Shown here piece after piece: positions 29,923 through 40,800 of a stretch of 49,589 bases of DNA (positions are counted from its first letter, which is position 1; each line of letters begins with the position of its first letter). The position numbers and the translations under genes were made by a program. The stretch is taken from NCBI GenBank assembly GCA_019135865.1, contig JAGVVD010000026.1, positions 1 to 49,589 on the forward strand. Direction: 5' to 3'. The stretch is from Elusimicrobiota bacterium (GTDB taxonomy: Bacteria > Elusimicrobiota > Elusimicrobia > Elusimicrobiales > UBA9959). The notes beneath the pieces are model-generated. The model made no database searches. It was not told the DNA's origin and saw only the letters and a list, made by a program, of their open reading frames with translations.

Positions 29923-31530
29923 ATGTTCCGTTCCCGCAACCTCTTCCTTCTCGCGCTGTCGCTGCTGCTGACGGCCGCCGCGCAGGCCAGGACCGACAAG
30001 ACCGATCTTCCTTTCGCCGACGACCCGGCCGTGATCGGCCGCTGGCTCAGCGTGGCCTATGTCCCCAAGGCGGAAATGTTCTCCCCCTCCGCCCCCGTCC
30101 CCGCCGGTCTTTTCTTAAAGGGACTCACCTTTCTGCCCGGCGGCAGGATGGACAAGCCGGGCGTTTCCTGGACGAAAGGGTTCGTGCTGAACCCTCGGTC
30201 GGAGACGGCCAGCGCCTACACCTTCAAAAAACTGAAGGGCGTCGAATACCTGTTCTTCGAATGGAAGAGCGGGGATTACACCGTCAGGGACATGGACCCC
30301 GGCTATTACGTGCTAGTGCGCGAGCGGGACTACGCCGGGCTGACCGGCGCGAAACGCAAGCCGGCGGACGAGAAGACCTGGGACTGCCTCAACCCGGGGA
30401 CTTCGGCCGGCATCTGCCGGCGGCCGGAGGCCTGGGCCCGGGAAAGCGCTCCGCTGAGAGCTCTGCCATCCTACGACCCGGACTCGGGAGACCAGTGGCA
30501 GATGGACCTGCGCGGGCGGGACCTCTCAGGTCTGGACCTCTCAGGCCGGACCACCGACCTCCTCTACGCCGATTTCGACGGCTCGACCAGATTTCCGGCG
30601 GCGCTGCCGGCCGGTTTCGACCCCGCGAAGATAATGGAGCTGGGCAAGGACCCCGGGCTCGGGGTGCGCGCCCTGCACCGGGCGGGACTGACCGGCAAGG
30701 GCGTCTCCATAGCGATCATAGACCAGCCCTTGCTGACCACGCACGGCGAATACGCGGACAGACTGCGGTCCTACGAGGAACTGCACATGTTCGACCGGCA
30801 AAGCGCGGCGGCCATGCACGGGGCGGCCGTGGCCTCCATAGCGGTCGGCCGGACCTGCGGCGTAGCGCCGGACGCGGAACTTTACTATGTCTCCACGGAT
30901 TTTTTCGACGGAGACCGGAATATCGATTACCGCTGGCTGGCCAAGGCCATAGACCGCCTGCTGGCGGTAAGCGGCTCCCTGCCGGCCTCGAAGCGCGTGC
31001 GGGCGATCTCCATCTCCCGCGGCTTCAGGCCCGGGGAGAACGGGGCGGAGGAACTCCTGGCCGCTATCGGCCGGGCGAAAAAGGCCGGGATGCTGCTCCT
31101 TACTACCTCGCCCGAGATTTACTATGACTTCAATTTCAACGGCCTGGGCAGGGAGCCGCTGGCCGACCCGGACAAGCCGGGTTCCTACGGGCCGGGGCTC
31201 TTCTGGCGGAAAGGTTTCATGGCCGGGGAAAAATGGACGCAGAAAAGCCTGCTCGTCCCCATGGATTCCAGGACCACCGCATCCCCCGCGGGCGACGACG
31301 ACTATGTCTTTTACCGCAGCGGCGGCATGAGCTGGTCGGTTCCTTATATAGCGGGGCTCTACGCCCTGGCCTGCCAGGCCGAGCCGGAAATAACCCCGGA
31401 GGCTTTCCTGAAAAAAGCGTTCGGCACCGCCAGGCCCGTGAATCTTTCCGGCGGCGGGGCGCAGGTACTGGAGAAAGTCGTAGACCCTGCCCGGCTGCTG
31501 GGGAAAGAGGCCGGGGATATAATAGAATGA
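29923..31530 (+). CDS. Secreted subtilisin-like serine protease (S8)
   Basis: A 535-residue protein. The ATG at 29923 follows GGGAGG and gives signal peptide MFRSRNLFLLALSLLLTAAAQA. Residues about 25-230 form an N-terminal region of unknown fold, possibly a propeptide. The subtilase catalytic triad is in order: SIAIIDQP (D267), MHGAAVASIA (H299) and GGMSWSVPYIAG (S470). The GTSMA-type motif is altered to GMSWS, so activity may differ from classical subtilisins. GRTCGVAPDAELYYV is typical of the family. It stands alone, with a -10-like TAGAAT about 40 bp upstream. Confidence 0.85.
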   Translation: MFRSRNLFLLALSLLLTAAAQARTDKTDLPFADDPAVIGRWLSVAYVPKAEMFSPSAPVPAGLFLKGLTFLPGGRMDKPGVSWTKGFVLNPRSETASAYTFKKLKGVEYLFFEWKSGDYTVRDMDPGYYVLVRERDYAGLTGAKRKPADEKTWDCLNPGTSAGICRRPEAWARESAPLRALPSYDPDSGDQWQMDLRGRDLSGLDLSGRTTDLLYADFDGSTRFPAALPAGFDPAKIMELGKDPGLGVRALHRAGLTGKGVSIAIIDQPLLTTHGEYADRLRSYEELHMFDRQSAAAMHGAAVASIAVGRTCGVAPDAELYYVSTDFFDGDRNIDYRWLAKAIDRLLAVSGSLPASKRVRAISISRGFRPGENGAEELLAAIGRAKKAGMLLLTTSPEIYYDFNFNGLGREPLADPDKPGSYGPGLFWRKGFMAGEKWTQKSLLVPMDSRTTASPAGDDDYVFYRSGGMSWSVPYIAGLYALACQAEPEITPEAFLKKAFGTARPVNLSGGGAQVLEKVVDPARLLGKEAGDIIE

Positions 31531-31709
31531 GACCCGCGCCGACGCGGGCGCGCTGAAAAGTGTTGATAGGGACGATATTTTATTCGGCGGTCTTCGCCGG
31601 GCTATGCGCCTGGGCGCGTGAAACCGCGGGCAGAGCTAAAGACAATACTGAAGCGAGGAAGGGCTTTGTCCCGTTCATACCTACAGCATGTCGGAACGGC
31701 GGAGGGCTT

Positions 31710-32417
31710 TTAAGTGTTTGAGGCTCCTGTCCGGGCCGGGCCTTTGGTCCCGGCGGCCCTTTTGGAGCGCCGGTGGCGCAGGTATTCGAAAAGGCCCGGC
31801 AGGACGGAAATGACTATTATGGCCATTATCACCGCGGTGAAATTATTCTTTACCGCGGGGATATTGCCGAAGAAGTAGCCCGCCAGGGTTATCGAGAAGA
31901 TCCAGAGCAGGCCGCCGGCGATATTGTAGAGGATGAACTTACCGTAGGTCATCGCGCCGACGCCGGCCACGAAAGGAGCGAAGGTGCGGACTATCGGCAC
32001 GAAGCGGGCGATGATGATGGTCTTGCCGCCGTATTTTTCGTAGAACTCGTGCGTCCGCTTCAGGTATTCCTTTTTGAAGATCCGCGAGTCCTTGTAATGG
32101 AAGACCTTGGGGCCGATGTAATGACCTATGCCGTAGTTCACGGTATCTCCCAGCACGGCGGCGGCGGTAAGCAGGCCCAGCACGCTGACCAGGTCCAGGT
32201 AACCCAGCGCGCAGAAGGTGCCGATGGCGAAAAGCAGCGAATCGCCGGGCAGTATGGGGGTTACCACTAGTCCGGTTTCACAGAAGATTATCAGGAAAAG
32301 TATAAGGTAGGTCCAGCCGCCGTAGGACTGTATGAGCTGGCCAAGGTGCCTGTCCAGGTGCAGGAAGAAGTCCACGAAGTGGAGCAGGTAGCGGGTCAGT
32401 TCCTGGATGATTTCCAT
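31710..32417 (-). CDS. DedA-family membrane protein
   Basis: A 235-residue membrane protein. The DedA/SNARE-associated hallmarks are [19 protein letters not shown] near residue 48, [13 protein letters not shown], and the reentrant segment [20 protein letters not shown] with its conserved Arg residues. DedA proteins are proton-dependent lipid flippases that recycle undecaprenyl phosphate or phospholipids. The gene is 1 bp behind DUF190 and thus third in the operon headed by the fluoride riboswitch and crcB, an unusual place for it. The 180 bp beyond it (31531-31709) hold no gene that I can support. Confidence 0.88.
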   Translation of the reverse strand: MEIIQELTRYLLHFVDFFLHLDRHLGQLIQSYGGWTYLILFLIIFCETGLVVTPILPGDSLLFAIGTFCALGYLDLVSVLGLLTAAAVLGDTVNYGIGHYIGPKVFHYKDSRIFKKEYLKRTHEFYEKYGGKTIIIARFVPIVRTFAPFVAGVGAMTYGKFILYNIAGGLLWIFSITLAGYFFGNIPAVKNNFTAVIMAIIVISVLPGLFEYLRHRRSKRAAGTKGPARTGASNT

Positions 32418-32418
32418 T

Positions 32419-32760
32419 CTACGGCGCCTTCGATGTCCTGTATTTTATCACTTTGACGTCCTCGAGCGTGATCAGCCCTTCCTTCACGCGCTCGTCCAGG
32501 AAAGGCGTCAGTTTGTCCAGGTTCTCTTTAGAGTCAACGATCTCGATAACGACCGGAAGGTCTTCCGAAAGCTCCAGTAATTTGGCCGTATGCATGCGGC
32601 TGTCGGCGCCGAACCCCATTATGCCGCGCAGGACCGTGGCGCCCGCCAGGTTCAGTTCGCGGGCTTTCAGGACTATAGCCTCGTAAAGAGGCTTGCCGTC
32701 CGCCCTGTCGGATTCCCCTATGAATATCCTCAGCAGTCTGCCATCCTCGGGTAATTTCAT
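32419..32760 (-). CDS. DUF190-family protein, partner of CrcB
   Basis: A 113-residue soluble protein with the ferredoxin-like (PII-like) pattern of DUF190: [21 protein letters not shown], then [12 protein letters not shown], and [13 protein letters not shown]190 genes commonly sit beside crcB. Its start overlaps the crcB stop as ATGA. A regulatory role for the channel is often proposed but not proven. The operon order crcB-DUF190 supports a part in fluoride resistance. Confidence 0.88.
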   Translation of the reverse strand: MKLPEDGRLLRIFIGESDRADGKPLYEAIVLKARELNLAGATVLRGIMGFGADSRMHTAKLLELSEDLPVVIEIVDSKENLDKLTPFLDERVKEGLITLEDVKVIKYRTSKAP

Positions 32761-33149
32761 GCCGATACCTTCCCCATTATAAAGTTAACGCAGAAGAACC
32801 CCGCCAGCACCAGACCCACACCGGCTATATTATTGACCGCTGCGTTCAGCGCGGCGGCCCAGTATTCCCCGTCGCGCATCAGGCTGAAAGTCTCCAGGCC
32901 GAAGGTAGAAAAAGTGGTGAAGCCGCCGAGGAAGCCGGTCATCAGGAAAAGCCGCTGCCCGGGCGAGATCAGGGAGCGCTCGAAAAGGGCCCAGAGCGCG
33001 CCGATCAGGAAGCAGCCGGCCAGGTTGACGGCCATGGTGCCGGCCGGGAATACCCCGCGCGCGGCCCTGTCGGCCCAGACCGAGACGCCATACCTCGCGA
33101 GAGTGCCCGCGGCCCCGCCCGCCGCCAATAAAAAAAGCCTCGACAACAC
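32757..33149 (-). CDS. crcB: Fluoride channel CrcB/Fluc
   Basis: A 130-residue protein with four membrane helices that works as a dual-topology dimer to let fluoride out of the cell. Family motifs are GGAAGTLARYGVS, TMAVNLAGCFLIGALW (conserved Asn) and GFLGGFTTFSTFGLE (the Phe box and central sodium site). The start codon is GTG at 33149, preceded by AAGGAGG at 33160-33154. The fluoride riboswitch lies directly before the ribosome binding site, giving the function strong independent support. Confidence 0.95.
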   Translation of the reverse strand: MLSRLFLLAAGGAAGTLARYGVSVWADRAARGVFPAGTMAVNLAGCFLIGALWALFERSLISPGQRLFLMTGFLGGFTTFSTFGLETFSLMRDGEYWAAALNAAVNNIAGVGLVLAGFFCVNFIMGKVSA

Positions 33150-33163
33150 GATACCTCCTTGTT

Positions 33164-33211
33164 GTAGGAGTCATCAGCCCTGCCGAGGCGGTTATGGCGA
33201 ACTCCATCGCC
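33164..33211 (-). ncRNA. Fluoride riboswitch (crcB motif)
   Basis: On the minus strand the segment reads GGCGATGGAGTTCGCC, then ATAACCGCC, a short variable loop, and GATGACTCCTAC. These are the conserved blocks of the fluoride aptamer. The ribosome binding site AAGGAGG begins only 4 nt after it. CTCCT at the aptamer's 3' end is complementary to AGGAG of that site, so a translational switch is plausible. No terminator is visible between aptamer and gene. Confidence 0.92.
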
Positions 33212-33233
33212 GTAGTGGGTAAGTCAAAAAATC

Positions 33234-33308
33234 TGGTGGGTGGTACAGGATTTGAACCTGTGACATCTGTCGTGTGAGGACAGCGCTCTACCGCTGAGCT
33301 AACCACCC
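33234..33308 (-). tRNA. tRNA-Val (anticodon CAC)
   Basis: A 75-nt cloverleaf on the minus strand. The acceptor stem is GGGTGGT/ACCACCC, the D stem GCTC/GAGC, the anticodon stem CTGTC/GACAG with loop CTCACAC (anticodon CAC reading GUG), and the T arm ACAGG-TTCAAAT-CCTGT. The discriminator is A and the 3' CCA is encoded. A T-rich stretch and the fluoride riboswitch follow 22 bp downstream on the same strand. Confidence 0.95.
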
Positions 33309-33431
33309 GAAGTCATTATTCTACAAAAAATGCCCCCGGTTTAGGCAGTCAGGCCGGCGCGGCAAAAGACCCAGCCCGCCAAGGCCTTATGGCTCATGAC
33401 CCGGCGGCCCCGGATCTATAGAATATAAAGA

Positions 33432-34733
33432 ATGAACGGTCTCATAGCCCTCTCCGCCCTGCTCGCTTTCGTCTTCCCCTCTCCCGCCCTCTGCGCGGAC
33501 CTGCCGTCCATGCGCGCCGCCGACATCCCGGCGGACATGAGCGTGCCGCCCGCGCCGGAAGCCGCGCCGCCGGCGGACCGCTATACGAAGGACTGGACCG
33601 TCCTCATCTACGTAAGCGCCCGCAACAACCTGGGGATAGAGGCCATAGCCGACGTCAACGAAATGGAAGCCGCCGGCACCACCGGCCGCGTGAACGTCGT
33701 CGCGGAGCTGGGCCGCATACCCGGCAAACCCGTCTTCAACCCTTTCGCCAGAGTGCAGGAGGAGCCGCCGCCGCAGAACGACTGGACCGGCTCGCGGCGG
33801 TTCCTGATACGGAAGGACTCCGACCCGCTCCTGGTAACGTCCCCCGTTCTTTCCCACGACCCCGACGCCGACCTGGGCGACTGGCGCCGGCTGGCCGACT
33901 TCATAAAGTGGGGCAAGTCCAATTTCCCGGCCCGCCGCTACCTGCTGATAGTCGGCGGCCACGGCTCGGGCTGGCGCGGAGTGAAGCCCCCGCCGCGGAA
34001 CAAGGGCATCTCCTACGACGAGGTCTCCAAGAACCATATCTCCCCCGCCGAGCTGGCGCAGGCCATCAAGGCCGGCGGGGGCGTGGACGTCTACGCCTCC
34101 GACGCCTGCCTGATGCAGACCTTCGAGGTCATCTACGACCTGCGCGGCGCCGCGGAATACGTGGTCGGCTCGCAGGAGACCACCCCCGGCACCGGCTACA
34201 ATTACGAGCTCCTCCTTACGCGCCTCGACGCGAACCCCGGCGACGCCAGGACGGCCGCCGACATAGTAGTGGACGCTTTCGTGGACTACTATCACGGACA
34301 GAAGCAGCGGTCCGTGACCATGTCCATAGCCAGGCCGGACCGCGCCGACGCCCTGGCCGCGAAGCTGGACGCTTTCGCCCGGCTGGTCGAGGCCTCCCCG
34401 GCGGACCTCAAGCTCTTCAACCAGAAGAAGTTCGGCCTGCGCAACTTCGAGGACGAGGACGCCCGCGACCTCTACCAGTTGATGAAGATGTATTACGAAA
34501 ATTCCGCCACGCCCGCCGTCGGCGAGGCCGCCCGCGAGGTCATCCTCGCGCTGGCCGAAGGCGTGGTGGTCCGCAACGAGGCGAAAGGCTACAAATCCAA
34601 GGAAGCCTGGGGCATGTCCATCCATTTCCCGTACTTCCAAATGAATTACAAGGAAAGGTACGAATACCTGACGCTCTCCCGCGACACCCGCTGGGACGAG
34701 ATGATCAAAGCTTCGGTCAACGCCCCGAAATAA
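33432..34733 (+). CDS. Clostripain-like cysteine protease (peptidase C11), copy 2
   Basis: A 433-residue secreted protein with signal peptide MNGLIALSALLAFVFPSPALC. A proline-rich linker (about 30-50) precedes the C11 domain: WTVLIYVSARNNLG, the catalytic His in IVGGHGSGW (H177) and Cys in YASDACLMQ (C226). It is similar in layout to the copy at 23365 and clearly a paralogue. TATAGAATAT lies about 15 bp before the ATG and no ribosome binding site is seen, so it may be translated from a nearly leaderless message. A strong terminator follows. Confidence 0.85.
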   Translation: MNGLIALSALLAFVFPSPALCADLPSMRAADIPADMSVPPAPEAAPPADRYTKDWTVLIYVSARNNLGIEAIADVNEMEAAGTTGRVNVVAELGRIPGKPVFNPFARVQEEPPPQNDWTGSRRFLIRKDSDPLLVTSPVLSHDPDADLGDWRRLADFIKWGKSNFPARRYLLIVGGHGSGWRGVKPPPRNKGISYDEVSKNHISPAELAQAIKAGGGVDVYASDACLMQTFEVIYDLRGAAEYVVGSQETTPGTGYNYELLLTRLDANPGDARTAADIVVDAFVDYYHGQKQRSVTMSIARPDRADALAAKLDAFARLVEASPADLKLFNQKKFGLRNFEDEDARDLYQLMKMYYENSATPAVGEAAREVILALAEGVVVRNEAKGYKSKEAWGMSIHFPYFQMNYKERYEYLTLSRDTRWDEMIKASVNAPK

Positions 34734-34757
34734 AGACGTCACGGCCCGGCTGAGGAG

Positions 34758-34780
34758 AAGGCGCGCTCGCGCGCCTTTTT
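34758..34780 (+). terminator. Terminator after the second clostripain-like gene
   Basis: AAGGCGCGC and GCGCGCCTT pair around a 2-nt TC turn, followed by a T-run (TTTCATTTT). Confidence 0.85.
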
Positions 34781-34853
34781 CATTTTCCGCGGGCTCTCTC
34801 CCCGACGATGTTGTATAATCATCGGGTTCCCAAACTTATCGCCGGGGTGGTCC

Positions 34854-37800
34854 ATGCGCTTTTTAACAGTCCTGTTGCTGTCGTCAGTCCTGTTCTCTTT
34901 CAGACCTCTTTTCGCCGCTTTACACGCGCCGGACCCTCTTTCCCGCTTCGACGAGGCCGTCAAGGCGGATAAAAGCCTGTCCGGCGGAAAGGAACAATGG
35001 GCCGGACTCTCCCGGGAATTCGCCGCCGACCCCCTCTTCGCCGCGCTGGGCCTGGACAAGGCCTCTTTCGCCGGCGGGAATCATCTTACCTACGACAATA
35101 AACTGGCTCTGGGGGGTATGGAGTTCGACCTGAAGGGCGATCTCTATTTCGACCCGCAGGCGGCCGAAGACTTCCCCCTGGCCAGCCTGAGAGCGAAAAC
35201 GCGCCCCGCCTCCGGCGACCTGCTCACCATCGGTGCGCTGCGCGCCCGGGCTGCCACGCTGGACGTCGTCATATATAAGGAAGAGGCCGCCTATAAGGTC
35301 CACGCCAGGCTGATACCGAACTGGACCGATCATAACAAGGCTCCCATACCGAGCCTGATGATCTCCAGGTCCGGCGAAACCCTGGACTGGGTCCTGACCG
35401 GCGGCGACATAAAACTGGAGGAGATAGTCCCCGCGGCCGCGCACGTGCCTTATTACAAGCAATTTTCCTTCGAAAGCCTCGCGAAGACCGGCGATATGTA
35501 CGCCATAAGCGGCGCGGTGGGCGGCAAAAAAATAGCGGCGAAGGCCGACGCGGCCGGCAGCACCCTCGAGGTCACCGGCAAAGAGCTGCTGCTCTCCGAC
35601 TTCATACCCGAGGTCTCGGCCGTGCGCCTGCTCGACGGCTTCGCTTTCACGCGGTTCTATCTCGAAGGCGAGGACATGACGGTCTCGGGGACCATCGGCG
35701 CAAAGAAGGCCTCCGCGACCCGCAGGACCGTCGACCGCTCCTTCACTTTCAGCGCCGAGGGACTGACGCTTGCCGACGTGGCTCCGGCGGCCGCCGCGGT
35801 GCCGGCGCTCGCCAGGTTCTCGCTGGAGAGCGTGGAATACACGCCCAAATCCCTTTCGGCGAGCGGCAGGATCGGCGGCAAACCCGCCTCGGCGGTATTC
35901 TCCGATTCCGGCCGTGCGGTGACCGTCACCGCCGACTCGCTGAAGCTGCAGGACCTGCTGCCGGAGGCCGCCGGGCTGCCCTTCGCGAACGACTTCTCCT
36001 TCCGCAGCCTCGACCAGTCCCCCGGCGGGCTCGTGGTGCACGGCTCGCTCAACGGCGTGGACGCCGCCGTCTCCCGTTCCACCGCCGCCGCGACGCTGGC
36101 CATCACCGGCGACCACCTCAAACTCTCCGACCTGGTGCCGGCCGCGTCCGGCCTGAAGGCCCTCGACCGCTTCGACTTCGTCTCGGCCGTCAGGACGGCC
36201 GCCGGGCTGACCGTCACGGGCCGCCTGAACGGCAAGGATATCTCGGTGAAGGCCGAGACCAGCGGCAGGACCACCGTCACGGGCGAGGGGCTCAAAGCGG
36301 CCGACTTCCTGCCCGAAACGGGGGATGTCCCGCTGCTCTCCTCCCTCGAATGCGACAGGGTCTCCTGGTCCGCCGACGGGACCGCTATTTCCGGCCGCCT
36401 GCGCGGCAGGGCGATAGCCGTGAACCGCAGCGCCAGGTCGGGCGAGATCTCGGTGACCGGCGACGGCCTCAAAGTCTCCGACTTCGTGCCCGAGGCCGCC
36501 GAAGTCGCCTTCCTCGATAATTTCACCCTGGACCGCGTCCGCATGACCGGCGCCGATATAGACGTTTACGGCAAGGTCGACGGCAAGCCCGTCACGGTGG
36601 ACGACCACCCCGCCAGCAATATCTTCACGGTAACCGGCCAGGACCTGAAGCTTTCCGACTTTTTCCCGGAGGCGAAGAACATCGGGGCGCTGGACAAGTT
36701 CGCCTTCGACAGGTTCACCCATACCGCCGACTCCGTGGAGTCGGCCGGTAAGGTCAACGGCAAGTCCGTAAGCGTCGCCCGCAAGACCGGCTCACCGGAA
36801 CTGGTCGTAAAAGGCGAAAGTCTCAAACTGTCCGATTTCGTGCCGCAGGCCTCCGGCGCGCCCTATCTCGACCGGTTCGCCTTCCTCGACCTGGCCTGGA
36901 CGCCGGAACTTACCCGCGTCGACGGCAAGGTCAACGGCAGGAACGTCTCGGTGAACCTCGACAACGCGAAGAAGACCTATACGGTCTCCGGCTCGGCCAT
37001 GAAACTGACGGATTTCGTCCCGCAGGCCGCCCAGGTGCCCTACCTGGAGGAGTTCGACCTGCAATCGGTTCAGAGCTCCCCCTCCGGCGTCATAGTGATG
37101 GGTCATGTCAGCGGCAGAAAGACCGAGGTCGACTACGAGAAAGCCTCCGGCGCCTTCAGGATCACCGGCGACGACATAAAGCTCAAGGACCTGGTCCCCG
37201 AGGCGGCCGCCGTGTCCTACCTGGATAATTTCGCCTTCGAGAGCTTCAGCTGGTCGGAAGCCCGCTGCGAGGCGGCCGGCAAGGTGAACGGCAGGAAGCT
37301 TTCCGTCTCCAAAGAGCGCAACGCGCCCTACTTCTCCGTGAACGGCGACGGCCTGAGACTGGAGGATTTCGTCCCGGCAGTCTCCCAGGTCCCCTGCGTG
37401 AACGCCTTCGCGCTCGACACGGTGCGCCGCTCGCCCTCCGAGCTGGCCATAGCCGGCCGGGTGGACGGCAAGCCCGTAGCGGTCTCCGCGTCGTCCGACG
37501 GCAAGGTCGCCATGACCGGCGCGGGCCTGAGCCTGCCGGCCTGCATGCCGCTCTCGCTCAATATCCCCTTCCTCAAGTGGTTCAGCTTCGGCGGGCTCTT
37601 CCACTGGCCCGACCGGCTGGAGATAGACGGCACGGTCAACGGCAAGGCGGTAAAGGTGGTCTGGATCTTCGCGCCGGACACCGTCACGCTCACCGGCGGC
37701 TCCATAAAGCTCGCCGACCTGGTGCCGGCCGCGGCCAAGGTGCCCGAGCTGAACAACTTCGCCTTCCTCTCCATGCTCTACGCCCCCTCCGGGACCACGG

Positions 37801-40800
37801 TCTCCGGAACTCTCAACGGCAAGACCGTCGGCGTCATCGTCTCGAAGACCGACGGCTCTTTCGAGATAAAGGGCGACAAGCTGACCCTGTCCGACTTCGT
37901 ACCCGAGGCGGCTTCGGTGCCCTTCCTCGACAACTTCGCCTTCTACGACTTCAAGGAGGACGCGTCCGGCATAACGGTGGAGGGCGCCATACACGGCAGG
38001 AAAGTGGCCGTCTCCAAGCCCGCCGGCGCGAGCGGCTCCTTCACCGCGGCCGGCGAAGGCCTGGCGATGAGCGACCTGGTCCCCGAGGCCGGCGCGCTCA
38101 AGGCTTTCGACGCCCTGCAGCTGGACAAGGTCTCCGTCTCGCAGGCGGCCGTCGAGGTCGCCGGGCGGCTCAACGGCAAGGCCGTCAAGTTCGTCCGCAC
38201 GCGCGGCGACAAGCCGGTGGTCACCGTGACCGCCGACGCGCTGACGCTGGGCGACGTCTTCGCCCCGCTGGCCGGCCTGCCGGCCATAAACGCCGTGGGG
38301 ATAGAGAAGATAGAACTCGACGGCAGGTCCGTCGAGGCCAAGGCTAAGCTCAACGGCGTGACCGTGGACGTGGTCGCGCACGCCAAAGCCGGCTCCGACT
38401 TCGCCTATACCGCCATTTTCTTCGACCGGCTGGGCGCGGCCGCCTTCGTGCCCGCCGCCCAGGGCCATGTCGTCAACGACATCGCGCTGGAGAAAGCCCT
38501 GTTCGTGGTGCAGCCCGCCGGTTCCCCCGCGCGTACGGTGAGCGCCGCGGAGCTGCCCGGCGACCTGCCGAAACTGGCCGGCTGGTCCGGCGGCGACGCC
38601 ATGAAACTCTCCGAGGGCGTCAACATGTCCGCCTGGCTCAATGTCGCCGCTTCCGGCGGCCTGGCCCGGGCCTTCAAAACGGCCGGCCTGCCTGCCAATG
38701 CGCGCCCGCTGCTGCGCGGCACGCTGCCGCCCGGGGCCTTCAAGGGCATGAGCGCCGGCAAGGCCGCCTCCGCCCTGGCCGACGCCGACAAGCAGTCCAT
38801 GCTGGCCGGCCTGGAGCTGGAGGTGGACCTGCCGCTGCCTTCGCTGCCCGCCATCGCGGGGCTGGTGACGGTGAAGAGCCCGGTCACGCTGCGCATAGGC
38901 GGCGACGCGCGCTCCAAGAGCTCGCTCTGGACCCGCGTGCCGGAGCCGATAGCGGCCTCCCGCCCCGCCGGCGACCTGGACGTCTCCGTGCAGTTCGGCC
39001 TGGACATAAAGGGCTCCGGCATAAACGAGAAGATAGACGCGCTGGTGAACCTCGACAAGGGCTCGCGCGCCGGCTATTCGCTGCTGGCCCTCTATGAAGG
39101 CGCCTGGAAGGAGCCTTTCGGCATAAAGGGCTTCACTCTCGACAACGGCGGCTTCGAGTTCTCCCTCGAAGGCGACAAGGGCGCGCAGAAGGACGCCGAG
39201 TTCGCCTTCTTCGCCACGGCCGACATCGCCTCGAAGAAAGTCTCCGTCACCGCCGACCTCAAGCGGACGGACGGCAAGCTCGCGCTCGAATACTTCGAGC
39301 TCGACGGCAAGTTCGGCCTGGGCGACTTCCCGGGCGGGAAGAACATACCGAACGCCGACAAGTTCGAGCTGGACATGGTCAAGCTCTCGCCCAAGGGCGT
39401 AGAGGCCGCGGCCATGATAGCCGGGAAGAAGGTCAAGGCGTATCTCTTCGACGCCGGCGCGGCCGGGACGCCCAACTGGATCTTCGCCCTGGAGCAGAAG
39501 AACTTCAACATAACCGAGCTCATACCGCCCGCGAAGGACATAAAACCGCTGGCGGCCATGACGCTGCCGCAGGCCGCGCTGATAGTATCGGAAAAGGGCC
39601 TCACGGCCCCCGGCCGCAAGGGCCTGGGCGTGATAGCCAGGGACATGCTCGACGGCATCTTCGGCGATACGGACGTGCCGCTCAACATCCCCTCCGGCGT
39701 CGCGCTGCTGGCCGCCTTCGACCAGAAGGCGATGGGCGACCTGGGCAAAGGCCTGAGCAAGCTGGGAGTGCACGAGGACGCGATAATAATGGGCGCCGTC
39801 ACCGGCGTCTTCCAGGGCAATCCCGGCGTAATGCTGTCGCTGGCGATGCAGCAGCCGGGCCAGGCCCGCGGCCTGCCCGGCAAGGTCATGAACTACAAGG
39901 ACGGCGTGCGGCCCTCCTTCTTCATACAGTGGGCAGGCACGGAATTCGACGCGGGCCTGAAGATACCTATGTTCGTCAAAGCGGGCAAGGACACGCTGGT
40001 GCTGGCCTCCTCCGTCGAGCTCGAGTTCACCGTCGAAGGCGTAGGGATAAAGGTGCTCGGCGAAATGGACGGGGTCTGGCGCCAGCCTTTCGGCATCAAG
40101 GGCTTCGCCCTGGCCAATGTCAAAATGGACGCCGCCATAAACGATATAGGCGAGGTGCGGTTCGGCGTGGCCGGCGACCAGCAGTACGGCCACTGCGGCG
40201 ACCCCGGCTCGCCCGATTGCGTGGACGTCGACCTGGCGATGAGCGTCAAGATACTGCTCGAGGACGCCCTCCCCGACGGCGTCGCTTTCGCCGGCAAGGT
40301 CAACAAGCTGAGCGCGCCGGCCCTGGTGGAGATAACGGAACACCTGATGGGCCTGCCTCCCGGCAAGCTCGGGAAGCTGCCCTTCCCCTTCTTCCAGATC
40401 AACGACGCCCTGCTGGCCTTCGCCACGCCGGGCGCCTCGGACCCGCAGTTGGGACTCGTCAGCGAGGGCTTCGCCTTCGGCGGCGACTTCTTCTTCATGG
40501 GCCGTGAGCTGGGCAAGGTGAAAGGCGCGGGCGGACCGCAGGGCCTGACGCTCAAAGGCAAGATCGACGACATCGACCTCGACGTACTGCAGTTCCGCAA
40601 TAATAACGTCGACATAGCCCTGGGCCTGGACCCTAAATACGTGATCGACTCGGACATAGAGCTGCTCGGCGGCAAGCAGCACGTCAAGCTCGACATCGAG
40701 CCGCCGCACATGGAGTTCGACCTGACCGAGAAGCTGGGGGTCTTCGGCGACGCCGCCCTGACCGTCACCATCGAGGGCTTCGACCTCAAGACCGGCGCCT

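Noticed and set aside
32830-33306. Open frame through the tRNA and riboswitch
   Set aside because: It reads through a clear tRNA and aptamer and overlaps crcB in another frame.
35397-38408. CRISPR array or DNA-level tandem repeat
   Set aside because: The 177-bp period is coding, units differ at most third positions and no short identical repeats with spacers exist.
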